Assembly: GCF_007625205.1 (NCBI RefSeq)
Contig: NZ_VMNI01000001.1
Location: forward strand, 81,289-145,288
Direction of reading: 5' to 3'
Source of the DNA: Denitromonas ohlonensis
GTDB lineage: Bacteria; Pseudomonadota; Gammaproteobacteria; Burkholderiales; Rhodocyclaceae
Length of the DNA: 64,000 nucleotides
Of this stretch, positions 1-7,677 are shown one piece after another (position 1 is the first letter of the stretch; the number at the start of each line of letters is the position of its first letter). The notes beneath the pieces are model-generated. The model saw only the letters and a list, made by a program, of their open reading frames with translations, had not been told where the DNA came from and ran no database searches. The position numbers and the translations under genes are program-made.

Positions 1-33
1 TAGTTCATCATCAATCACCGCAACAAGGAGTCA

Positions 34-684
34 ATGATGGAACCGCAAGCCCCCTGCCCCGCCTTCCCCAGAATCAACGAACCCGCACCCGCCTTCAAGG
101 CCGAGACCACCTTCGGGCCACGCAGCCTTGAAGACTATCGTGGCAAATGGTTGATCCTGTTCTCGCATCCGGCCGATTTCACGCCGGTGTGCACCACCGA
201 GTTCATGGGTTTCGCCCGCGCCGCCGACACCTTCCGCAGCATGAACTGCGAGCTGCTCGGCCTGTCGATCGACAGCCTGTTCTCGCATCTGGCCTGGACG
301 CGCAGCATCAAGCAGAACTTCGGCGTCGACATCACCTTCCCGATCATCGAAGACCTGAAGATGGAGGTCGCCAAGGCCTACGGCATGATTCACCCGGGCG
401 CCGGTGATACCTCGGCGGTGCGTGCCACCTTCTTCATCGACCCCGAGGGCAAGCTGCGCGCGATGGTCTACTACCCGATGAGCAACGGCCGCTCGATCGA
501 TGAGTTCGTCCGCCTCCTGCAGGCGCTGCAGACCAGCGACGCCCACGGGGTCGCCACACCGGAGAACTGGAAGCCGGGCGAGGCGGTCATCGTGCCGCCC
601 CCCAAGACCGCCGAAGCCGCCGAAAAGCGGGCCTCGGAGGGCTATGACTACGTGGACTGGTATTTCTCCAGGAAATCGCTGTAA
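34..684 (+). CDS. 1-Cys peroxiredoxin (Prx6-like AhpC/TSA family)
   Basis: Thiol peroxidase expected to reduce H2O2 and organic peroxides in the cytoplasm. The peroxidatic cysteine sits in the PVCTTEF motif near residue 53, and the preceding FSHPADFTP stretch is the usual Prx active-site loop. The length of 216 residues and the C-terminal arm after residue 160 (ENWKPGEAVIVPPP) fit the 1-Cys/Prx6 group. The other cysteines, near residue 8 and in MNCELLG, are not in a typical resolving position. Two ATG codons are in tandem at 34 and 37, and AAGGAG lies 5-10 bases upstream. It is the first gene of the window, so its promoter is mostly missing. Peroxide defence fits the cytochrome c peroxidase 6 kb downstream. 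Family assignment is firm; the reductant partner cannot be told. Confidence 0.93.
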   Translation: MMEPQAPCPAFPRINEPAPAFKAETTFGPRSLEDYRGKWLILFSHPADFTPVCTTEFMGFARAADTFRSMNCELLGLSIDSLFSHLAWTRSIKQNFGVDITFPIIEDLKMEVAKAYGMIHPGAGDTSAVRATFFIDPEGKLRAMVYYPMSNGRSIDEFVRLLQALQTSDAHGVATPENWKPGEAVIVPPPKTAEAAEKRASEGYDYVDWYFSRKSL

Positions 685-795
685 CCCGGCCAGAGCGCGG
701 CGGCGTCGCATCAAGCCAGCGTTGCCGTGCTGCCTCGGTCCATCCGCCGAGGCCACTGGCCCGACCTTGCCACTTCACTTACGCCGGATCCCGAC

Positions 796-1791
796 ATGAG
801 CACAGCAAACCCCACCGACACACCTGCCGCCCCCGCCATCGAGAGCGCCCGACTGGCGCACTTTCCGGTCGCCCTGTTCTCCACCGTCATGGGCTCGGCC
901 GGCCTGGCCATTGCCTGGCAGAAGGCGGGGCATCTGCTCGGCTGGCCGGCAGTCGTCGGCCAGGCGCTGACCGTGCTGGCCACGGGCCTGTTCGTGCTGA
1001 TCGCGCTGCTCTACACGCTCAAGCTCTTGCGCTACCCGGAGGCCGTCGCCGCCGAGCGCCGCCATCCGGTCAGGATGAACTTCTTCCCCACCTTTTCCAT
1101 CGGCATCCTGCTGCTGGCCATCGCCTGGTATGGTGCCGCGCCCGAGGCGGCCCGCTGGCTGTGGGCAATCGGTGCGGTGCTGCACCTGGGCTTCACACTG
1201 ATGGCCATGAACAGCTGGATCCACCACACCCACTATGAGGTGACGCACCTCAACCCGGCATGGTTCATTCCGGTGGTGGGCAACATCATCGTGCCGGTGA
1301 TCGGCGTGCATGTCGCGCCGCCCGAGGTGTCGTGGTTCTTCTTCAGTATCGGGCTGGTGTTCTGGATGGTGCTGATGGCGATCGTGATGTACCGCCTGTT
1401 CTTCCATGCGCCACTGGCCTTGCGTCTGACGCCCACCCTGTTCATCCTGTTGGCGCCGCCATCGGTGGGCTTCATCGCCTACCTGAACCTGACCGGCGAA
1501 CTCGACGCCTTCGCCCGCGTGCTCTACTACACGGCGCTGTTCCTGGGCATGTTGCTCGCGTCCAACGCGCTGCGCTTCTTCCGTGTGCCCTTCTTCGTCT
1601 CGGCCTGGGCCTATTCCTTTCCGCTGGCCGCGCTGTCCATCGCCACGCTTCGCATGGCCGAGGCCACCGGTCTGGACGGCCTGCGCTGGCTGGGCGCGGC
1701 GCTGGTGGTGCTGACTACGGCAGTGATCGCCTTCCTCATGCTGCGCACACTGCGCGCCATCACCGCGGGCGCGATCTGCCAGCCGGAATAA
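796..1791 (+). CDS. SLAC1/TehA-family anion channel-like membrane protein
   Basis: Integral inner-membrane protein of about 331 residues with roughly ten hydrophobic segments, consistent with the TehA/SLAC1 (C4-dicarboxylate/tellurite-resistance) fold. Recognisable family stretches are the N-terminal FPVALFSTVMGSAGLAIAW and the central NPAWFIPVVGNIIVPVIG, typical of bacterial TehA homologues. I chose the ATG at 796 (MSTANPTD) because upstream residues in the same frame are polar and arginine-rich and not family-like. The gene lies 111 bp after the peroxiredoxin and converges with the GGDEF/EAL gene, stops being 14 bp apart. The transported ion is unknown; the name tellurite resistance should not be read as function. 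Confidence 0.85.
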   Translation: MSTANPTDTPAAPAIESARLAHFPVALFSTVMGSAGLAIAWQKAGHLLGWPAVVGQALTVLATGLFVLIALLYTLKLLRYPEAVAAERRHPVRMNFFPTFSIGILLLAIAWYGAAPEAARWLWAIGAVLHLGFTLMAMNSWIHHTHYEVTHLNPAWFIPVVGNIIVPVIGVHVAPPEVSWFFFSIGLVFWMVLMAIVMYRLFFHAPLALRLTPTLFILLAPPSVGFIAYLNLTGELDAFARVLYYTALFLGMLLASNALRFFRVPFFVSAWAYSFPLAALSIATLRMAEATGLDGLRWLGAALVVLTTAVIAFLMLRTLRAITAGAICQPE

Positions 1792-1805
1792 CCCAGCCCG
1801 CCAGC

Positions 1806-4800
1806 CTACACGGTGGCGGGCACCGCCTCCGCCGTGGGTGCGGCCGGCGGCACACCATCGCCCAGCACCGCCAACAAGGCGTTGAGGCGTTCAAGGAACG
1901 CTTTGCGGGCACGGAGCATGTCGGCACACAGCGCATCCCGATCCCGCCCCGAGGCCACGCCGTAAGTCTGAGCGAGCGCATCGGCAAGGCGGTACAGCCG
2001 GCGATGCGCCGGCCCGATGGCGGCAAACTCGGGCAGGTGTCCATAGCGTATCTGCCCCTCGCCGGCATACCACTGGGCAAAACGGTGCAAGGCCGGATCA
2101 TCCTTGAGCGGCGGGGTCGTCTCGGTGTCGGGCGCCAGGCTGGCCACAAGCTGATCGAGCCACTGGCGGTGATGAAACTCCGCCGCGTACAGCGGCAGGT
2201 CGTCCCGCAGCCAGGGCATGTCGCTGACCTGCTGCCAGGCGACCGGCTGCCGGTAGCTGCGAATCCACTCCGGTAGCGCCTCCGCCGGCATCGGCCGCGC
2301 AATGCCGTAGCCCTGGCCCAGGTGGCAGCCGACTCGCAACAACAGCTTGCCGTGGTCCTCAGACTCAACGCCTTCGGCGATCACCTGACGCCGGAACGCG
2401 CGGCTGAGCCCGACGATGCCCTCAACGATGGTGAGATCGTCCGCATCGCTGAGCATGTCGCGCACGAAGGAGCGGTCGATTTTCAGCGTGTCGGCGGGCA
2501 GCTGCTTGAGATAGGTCAGCGAGGAGTAGCCGGTGCCGAAGTCATCGAGCGACACCGACACGCCCAACGCGCGGCACTGGGTAATGATCTCGGACACTTT
2601 CGAGACATCGTCGAGGGCGGTGGTTTCGAGCAGTTCAAGCTCGATCAGCGAGGCCGGCACCTCGGGATGGTTGCGCAGATGTTGCTCCAGATGCGCAGCG
2701 AAATCCTGCTGCTGCAGGTGCGCACCGGAAATATTGATGCTGACCTTGATCTGCAAGCCCTGGCGCAGCCATTCGGATAGCTGGCGCATGGCATCGCCGA
2801 TCACCCACTCGCCCAGCGGAATCGCCAGGTCGCCGTCATCGACCGCCGGCAGGAAGGCCGCCGGCGGCAACAGGCCACGCTTGGGATGCGCCCAGCGGAT
2901 CAAAGCCTCGGCCCCCACCACACGCCCCTCGCGCATGTCGACCTTGGGCTGATAGTGGAGCACGAACTCGCCAGCCGAGATCGCCCGGCTGATGCGGCTG
3001 ACCGTCTGGCGATGGGCCTGCATCTGGCGGTTCTGCTCGGCATCGAACAGGTGATAGCGGCCGCGCCCCTGCTCCTTGGCAAAGTACATCGCGTGGTCGG
3101 CGTGGCGCAGCAGGGTGTCGGCATCGACATCGTCCATCGGGTACAAGGTCACGCCAATGCTGGCTGACACGGCCGCCGTGTCGCTACCCGACACGGTGTA
3201 GGTGTCCTTCAGGCCCTCGCTCAGGCGCTCGAGCGCATGTTCGCAGGCCAGCGCGTCGTCAATGCCGTTGAGCAGTACCACGAACTCGTCGCCGCCCAGG
3301 CGCGCCACGCTGTCGCTGTCGCGCAGCAGGCTCTTGAGGCGATCGGCCACCTGGATCAGCAACTGGTCGCCCGCAGCATGGCCGAAACGATCGTTCACCG
3401 GCTTGAAGCCGTCCAGGTCGAGATAGCACACCGCCAGCCGCGTGTCGGTTCGCCGGGCCAGCGCCATGGCCTGGGCCAGGCGGTCGGCCAGCAGGCTGCG
3501 GTTGGGCAGCCCGGTCAGCGCATCGTAATGGGCCATGCGTTCGAGCTTTTCCTGCTGCTCGACCATCTTGGTGATGTCGCTGAACACCGCAATGTAGCGG
3601 CGCGTTCCGCCGTCGCCATCCGGCACCGCCGAGATCGTCTCCATCTGTGCATACAAGGCGCCATTCTTGCGCCGGTTCCAGATCTCGCCGCGCCAGAAGC
3701 CCGTGCGCTTGAGCTCGGCCCACATGGCGGCGTAAAAGGCCGCATCGTGCCGGCCCGATTGCAGCAGGGCCGGCGTCTTGCCGAGGACCTCGTCGCGGCG
3801 GTATCCGGTGACCACGGTAAACGCCGGATTGACGTCGATGATCCGCTGGTGTTCGTCGGTAATGATGATGCCTTCGTAAGCATGATCGAAGACACTCGCC
3901 GCCAGCGCGATCTTGGCATTGGCTTCATGCTGATCAGTGATGTCGCGGTTGACCCCCACCATGCGCAGCGGGCGACCGGCCGGATCGACCTGGGCGGAGC
4001 CATGCGCCTCGACATGGCGGACCCGCCCATCCGGCAGACAGATGCGGAACACCGAATCGAAGACCCCACCCCGGGTGATCGCTGCCTGGATCGCCGCCTG
4101 CACACGGGTGACATCGTCCGGATGCACGCAGCGCTGCCAGTCGGTCAGCCGGCCGAAGAACTGTGTCTCGTCCATCCCGTACAGCTGAAGCATGCGCGCA
4201 TCCCAGATCACCCGCCCCTGGGTCAGGTCGATTTCCCAGGTGCCGATCCCGGCAGAGTCCTGCGCCAGTTCGAGTCGCTCGGTGGCTTCGCGAATATCGG
4301 CGGTCATGGCCATCGCCCTCGCCTCCACCCGTCGGCGCTCGGTGCCGAGTGACCAGATCACCATGAACAGCAGCACATCGACCAGCAGGCCGCCGACGGC
4401 GATCATTTCGGGCTGGCGGCTCGACATGGCCGCTTCGAAACGGGGGGTGCTGTAGAAGGTCGCACTCCAATCCCGCCCTGGCAAGGACAAGGTAGCCGTC
4501 TGACGGCGAACCGCAGCATCGAGCGCAACCGCCGTATCGCTGGCGTAGAGCAGGGTCTCGGCATTCTGGCTGTCGCCATCGTGCAACACGAAGCCGACGT
4601 CCGGGGTGTCGCCACCGAGAATGCCGCGCATCAGGTCGGCCATGCGGAACGGGCTGTACACATACCCGATCAATGCGGCGCGGCGCGCCTCGACCGTCTC
4701 GTCCGGGGCGCCCGCCCGATACACCGGCAAATAGACGAGAAAGCCGGCCTGCACATCTTTCGCCGTCTCCTGCATCAGCGTCACCCGACCCGACACCGCC

Positions 4801-5366
4801 GGCAGCCCGGTGTCGCGGGCATGGTCCATCGCCGCTCGACGCATCGGATTCGAATACATGTCGTAGCCGAAGGCACGGCGATTGCGCCAGTCGAATGGCT
4901 CGAGATAGACGATCGCGCTATAGACGTCCCGCGCGCCCACGGGCGTGACGGCATAGTCGTCAAACCCCTCCGCCCGCACACTGTCAATATGGGCCGCCAA
5001 TTGCTCCGGCGGCAACATCACCGCATAGCCGACGCCCTGAATACCGGGAAAATGACGCTGGATTTCGAGGCCACTGACAAAGGTGTGCCACTCCGTACGG
5101 GTGGCCGGACGCCCGAGCGACGCGACCATCGCCACCCCGCCTCGCAGGACCTGCTCGTACTCAAGCATCCGCCCGAGAATGCGCTGACGGGCATCTTCGA
5201 CCTCGTAGGCAAACCGGTCGGCCGCACGGCGTTCGACATAGGTCTGCGAGATATACCAACCGATCGCGGTGATCACCAGTGACACGGCAAGCACGACCCA
5301 GGCGGTCACTTCGTTGTGGAAGCGGCTAGCGATGGTGGGGGGAGATTCGGCGTTTGTCTGGCGCAT
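1806..5366 (-). CDS. CHASE-PAS-PAS-GGDEF-EAL cyclic-di-GMP sensor protein
   Basis: Membrane-bound c-di-GMP turnover protein of about 1186 residues. In order: N-terminal transmembrane segment (about 20-40), periplasmic CHASE domain (about 80-270, with GVGYAVMLPPEQ and a YLPVY stretch), second transmembrane segment (about 335-355), two PAS/PAC modules, GGDEF domain with an intact RLGGDEF signature, and EAL domain with an intact AEALIRW and DDFGTGYSSL, so both cyclase and phosphodiesterase activities are possible. The last about 100 residues resemble a CZB zinc-sensing domain (FHHRQW, then HRFAQWYAGEGQIRYG and PAHRRLYRLA), but the position normally held by cysteine is a histidine. The start at 5366 (MRQTNAES) is preferred over the upstream ATG because the added residues are not family-like; no strong ribosome-binding site is seen at either. 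Transcribed alone, convergent with the channel gene. Confidence 0.92.
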   Translation of the reverse strand: MRQTNAESPPTIASRFHNEVTAWVVLAVSLVITAIGWYISQTYVERRAADRFAYEVEDARQRILGRMLEYEQVLRGGVAMVASLGRPATRTEWHTFVSGLEIQRHFPGIQGVGYAVMLPPEQLAAHIDSVRAEGFDDYAVTPVGARDVYSAIVYLEPFDWRNRRAFGYDMYSNPMRRAAMDHARDTGLPAVSGRVTLMQETAKDVQAGFLVYLPVYRAGAPDETVEARRAALIGYVYSPFRMADLMRGILGGDTPDVGFVLHDGDSQNAETLLYASDTAVALDAAVRRQTATLSLPGRDWSATFYSTPRFEAAMSSRQPEMIAVGGLLVDVLLFMVIWSLGTERRRVEARAMAMTADIREATERLELAQDSAGIGTWEIDLTQGRVIWDARMLQLYGMDETQFFGRLTDWQRCVHPDDVTRVQAAIQAAITRGGVFDSVFRICLPDGRVRHVEAHGSAQVDPAGRPLRMVGVNRDITDQHEANAKIALAASVFDHAYEGIIITDEHQRIIDVNPAFTVVTGYRRDEVLGKTPALLQSGRHDAAFYAAMWAELKRTGFWRGEIWNRRKNGALYAQMETISAVPDGDGGTRRYIAVFSDITKMVEQQEKLERMAHYDALTGLPNRSLLADRLAQAMALARRTDTRLAVCYLDLDGFKPVNDRFGHAAGDQLLIQVADRLKSLLRDSDSVARLGGDEFVVLLNGIDDALACEHALERLSEGLKDTYTVSGSDTAAVSASIGVTLYPMDDVDADTLLRHADHAMYFAKEQGRGRYHLFDAEQNRQMQAHRQTVSRISRAISAGEFVLHYQPKVDMREGRVVGAEALIRWAHPKRGLLPPAAFLPAVDDGDLAIPLGEWVIGDAMRQLSEWLRQGLQIKVSINISGAHLQQQDFAAHLEQHLRNHPEVPASLIELELLETTALDDVSKVSEIITQCRALGVSVSLDDFGTGYSSLTYLKQLPADTLKIDRSFVRDMLSDADDLTIVEGIVGLSRAFRRQVIAEGVESEDHGKLLLRVGCHLGQGYGIARPMPAEALPEWIRSYRQPVAWQQVSDMPWLRDDLPLYAAEFHHRQWLDQLVASLAPDTETTPPLKDDPALHRFAQWYAGEGQIRYGHLPEFAAIGPAHRRLYRLADALAQTYGVASGRDRDALCADMLRARKAFLERLNALLAVLGDGVPPAAPTAEAVPATV

Positions 5367-5465
5367 GCAGTGTCGGGGGCTCGGGCGTTGTTGTCTGGCG
5401 GGACCGCAGCACGCCACGGCCAGTGCCCTCAACCGGGGCGTGGCTAATCAACGACCGCCGAACAA

Positions 5466-5479
5466 GCATTCTTGAATGC
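5466..5479. repeat. 14-bp perfect palindrome upstream of the GGDEF/EAL gene
   Basis: GCATTC-TT-GAATGC in the 260-bp gap between the GGDEF/EAL start (5366) and the Fur-family stop (5627). It lies about 100 bp upstream of the sensor gene and could be an operator, but no recognised regulator consensus matches. The remainder of this gap shows nothing I can name. Confidence 0.3.
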
Positions 5480-5626
5480 CCACGCCGCGCCCAGAAAAGC
5501 CGCCCCGCATCGACGAATCCGCCGTGGGGTGGGGTTTGCGGCCGATCACACCCAGCACGGCCACGCCGCGCGTCAGTCTGCGCCACAAGCTTTTACACTT
5601 GCGCGGCGGCGCCCCCTGCCGCAGCG

Positions 5627-6043
5627 TCAGCTGGCGGCGGTGCGCACCCGAATGATGACGTCAACCTCTTCGAGCGTGAGGCCGGACGGCAACTCCGGCA
5701 TACCGACCACCTGCAGTTCGTCGGCCGCCACATCGGTGAGTTGCCCGCTGTCCTCGTTGTACAGATGGTAGTGAGGCGCCGTATTGGAGTCGTAGACGAC
5801 GCGCTCCCGATCGACGATGAGCTCTCTGACCAATTTCTTTTCCCTGAACAGTTTGAGCGTGTTGTAAACAGTCGCCCGCGAGGTCTCGGGAACATGCTCG
5901 CGCACCGCGCTGAAGACCTGGTCGGCAGACATGTGGGCCGGTTTCGACAACATGACGTGCGCAATCTCCACGCGCTGCAAGGTGACCGGGATGCCGGCCT
6001 CTCGCAGCCGATCGGCCATCTGTCGGTGGATTGAAGTGTCCAT
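5627..6043 (-). CDS. Fur/PerR/Irr-family transcriptional regulator without structural-zinc cysteines
   Basis: Winged-helix regulator of 138 residues. The N-terminal DNA-binding half has typical Fur-family sequence (GIPVTLQRVEIAHVM, then AHMSADQVFSAV and SRATVYNTLKLF near residue 60). In the dimerisation half the usual HHHxxCxxCG zinc site is replaced by HYHLYNEDSGQL, and the protein contains no cysteine, as in haem-responsive Irr and some PerR-like members. The start is ATG 6043 behind GGAGA; an in-frame TTG three bases upstream is less likely. It lies about 100 bp downstream of the cytochrome c peroxidase gene on the same strand, so the two are probably cotranscribed, and a Fur/Irr-type operator stands in the peroxidase promoter. 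Metal or haem specificity cannot be decided from sequence. Confidence 0.88.
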   Translation of the reverse strand: MDTSIHRQMADRLREAGIPVTLQRVEIAHVMLSKPAHMSADQVFSAVREHVPETSRATVYNTLKLFREKKLVRELIVDRERVVYDSNTAPHYHLYNEDSGQLTDVAADELQVVGMPELPSGLTLEEVDVIIRVRTAAS

Positions 6044-6145
6044 CAAATGTCTCCGTCGGGAACGCGGCCATCTGCGTGTGGCCTGTCCGGCGATGCCGGC
6101 GCTGCCTAAGTGTAGGCGGCCGCGGCCCGACGGTCCAGACGGGTC

Positions 6146-7141
6146 TCAGAACGGCTTCGGCCGCGGCGTGCTGTCGCTCGACGGCGCCAGGATCGGCAGC
6201 GTGAAGCTGGGCTGGTCGCCGGTCAGCGTCTTGAGGAAAGCCACGATGCTGGCGTTTTCCTCGGCATTGAAGGTGCGTCCAAGCTGCAGGCGCCCCATGA
6301 TGTCGACCGCCTCGGTGAGCGTATTGGCCGCGCCATCATGGAAGTACGGGTAGGTCATTTCCACATTGCGCAGCGTCGGCACCTTGAAGCTGAACCGGTC
6401 GATATCCTGCCCGGTGACCGCCGAGCGCCCCTCCGCCGGGCTGGTCGCCTTGTACGGCTCGACCACGCCCATCTTCTGGAAGGAATTTCCGCCAACCGCC
6501 GCGCCGTTGTGGCAGGCCACACAGCCGCTGCTTTTAAAGAGCTGATAGCCCACCTGCTCCTGCGCCGTCAGCGCATCGGCCTTGCCGAGTAGCCATTGGT
6601 CGAAGCGCGAATTGGGCGTGACCAGGGTCTTTTCGAACTCGGCGATGGCCGAGGTCACCTGTTCAATGTCGATCTTGCCCGAACCGAACACTTGGGCAAA
6701 CTCGCGCACATAGCCCGGGATCGACTCCAGCACGTTGACGGCCAGGGTATGGGTGAAGCCCATCTCACCCGGATTGGCGATCGGACCACCGGCCTGTGCC
6801 TTCAGGTCAGCGGCGCGGCCGTCCCAGAATTGCGCCACGTTCAGGCTGGAGTTGAGCACCGTGGGCGCGTTGATCGGTCCCTGCTGCCATTTGTCGCCGA
6901 TCGAGGTCGGGATGTTGTCGGTGCCCCCCATCGACAGGTTGTGGCAGGAGTTGCAGGAGATGAAACCGGACTTGGACAGGCGCGGGTCAAAGTAGAGCTT
7001 CTTGCCCAATTCGACCATACCGAGGTTGATGTTCTGTGGCGGCCGGATGACCTCGATCGGTTCATCCGCGGCGGGCGCCGCCGCAAACAGGGGCGCGCTC
7101 AGCGCGCAGGCGATGGCAAGGGCAATTTGCGAGCGTTTCAT
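6146..7141 (-). CDS. Di-haem cytochrome c peroxidase
   Basis: Periplasmic bacterial cytochrome c peroxidase (MauG/CcpA family) that reduces H2O2 with electrons from small c-type cytochromes or cupredoxins. It has a Sec signal peptide (MKRSQIALAIACALSAPLFAAA) and two CxxCH haem motifs, CNSCH near residue 57 and CVACH near residue 204. The length of 331 residues is normal for the family. The start at 7141 is chosen because GGAGG lies nine bases upstream; ATG codons further up would overlap that site. The promoter region carries an FNR-type box and a Fur/Irr-type palindrome (see separate entries), suggesting expression at low oxygen with iron, haem or peroxide control by the downstream regulator. 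Confidence 0.95.
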   Translation of the reverse strand: MKRSQIALAIACALSAPLFAAAPAADEPIEVIRPPQNINLGMVELGKKLYFDPRLSKSGFISCNSCHNLSMGGTDNIPTSIGDKWQQGPINAPTVLNSSLNVAQFWDGRAADLKAQAGGPIANPGEMGFTHTLAVNVLESIPGYVREFAQVFGSGKIDIEQVTSAIAEFEKTLVTPNSRFDQWLLGKADALTAQEQVGYQLFKSSGCVACHNGAAVGGNSFQKMGVVEPYKATSPAEGRSAVTGQDIDRFSFKVPTLRNVEMTYPYFHDGAANTLTEAVDIMGRLQLGRTFNAEENASIVAFLKTLTGDQPSFTLPILAPSSDSTPRPKPF

Positions 7142-7210
7142 GATGGACATCCTCCAGCACAAGAAAATGACGGCGAATCGGGCAATCGGCTCTGAAGGGT
7201 GATGTCATTT

Positions 7211-7227
7211 TTTAGACTTGTTCTAAA
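7211..7227. promoter_or_regulatory. Fur/Irr-type operator in the peroxidase promoter
   Basis: TTTAGACTTGTTCTAAA is a perfect inverted repeat of TTTAGA around a 5-bp centre. It closely resembles the iron control element (TTTAGAA...TTCTAAA) bound by Irr in alphaproteobacteria. Relative to the transcription start inferred for the peroxidase (about 7231, minus strand) it covers roughly +4 to +20, a repressing position. The adjacent Fur-family gene at 5627-6043 is the obvious candidate ligand protein; that link is inferred. Confidence 0.6.
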
Positions 7228-7237
7228 TGCTGGAGTG

Positions 7238-7279
7238 ATTTAACGCCCGGCGGCCACCCCCAATATTGATCTGCATCAG
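7238..7279 (-). promoter_or_regulatory. FNR/ANR-class II promoter of the cytochrome c peroxidase
   Basis: TTGATCTGCATCAG at 7266-7279 matches the FNR/ANR consensus TTGAT-N4-ATCAA at nine of ten conserved positions. On the minus strand a TTAAAT -10 element lies at 7243-7238. A start near 7231 places the centre of the FNR box at about -41.5, the classical class II activator position. FNR/ANR activation of cytochrome c peroxidase genes is well known in denitrifiers, which supports the reading. Confidence 0.6.
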
Positions 7280-7335
7280 AAACGCAAAAATATCGACGCT
7301 GTCGCCGCAGCGCGGCCCGGCCAGTCGCTTCGCAC

Positions 7336-7362
7336 AAAAAAACGCCCCGGCGTCGGGGCGTT
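7336..7362 (-). terminator. Rho-independent terminator after tusA-like gene
   Basis: On the minus strand a GC-rich stem (ACGCCCCG / CGGGGCGT with a short ACGC-type loop) is followed directly by a run of seven T, about 30 bp past the tusA-family stop at 7391. It separates this gene from the peroxidase promoter. Confidence 0.8.
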
Positions 7363-7390
7363 GTCGGACGAAGCGTATGGCGGGCACGCG

Positions 7391-7621
7391 CTATTTGCGC
7401 CGCAGGAAGAACTCAAAGGTGCTCTCGCCCACGGCCTCGCTCTTGAGCAACTCGTTGCCGGTCTGGCGGGCAAAGGCTTCGAAGTCTTTCACCGAGCCGG
7501 GGTCGGTCGCCTGCACGCGCAGCACCTGCCCGGCCGCCATCTCCGAAAGCGCTTTCTTGGCCCGCAGGATCGGAAGCGGGCAGCTCAACCCGCTCGCGTC
7601 TACTTCTTTGTCGACATTCAT
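7391..7621 (-). CDS. TusA-family sulfurtransferase
   Basis: Small cytoplasmic sulfur-carrier protein of 76 residues. The family signature DASGLSCPLPILRAKKAL includes the CPxP motif with the persulfide-carrying cysteine near residue 14. TusA proteins relay sulfur from cysteine desulfurase to tRNA thiolation (via TusBCD/E to MnmA), molybdopterin synthesis or sulfur oxidation. Both mnmA and moaC occur in this window but are not adjacent. AAGGA stands upstream of the ATG. It is monocistronic with its own terminator. Which sulfur pathway it serves is not visible. Confidence 0.9.
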   Translation of the reverse strand: MNVDKEVDASGLSCPLPILRAKKALSEMAAGQVLRVQATDPGSVKDFEAFARQTGNELLKSEAVGESTFEFFLRRK

Positions 7622-7677
7622 GTCAGCTCATTCCTTGTGGCGTTAGCGCAGCATTCTAGAGCGATGCGGCGCGCGCG

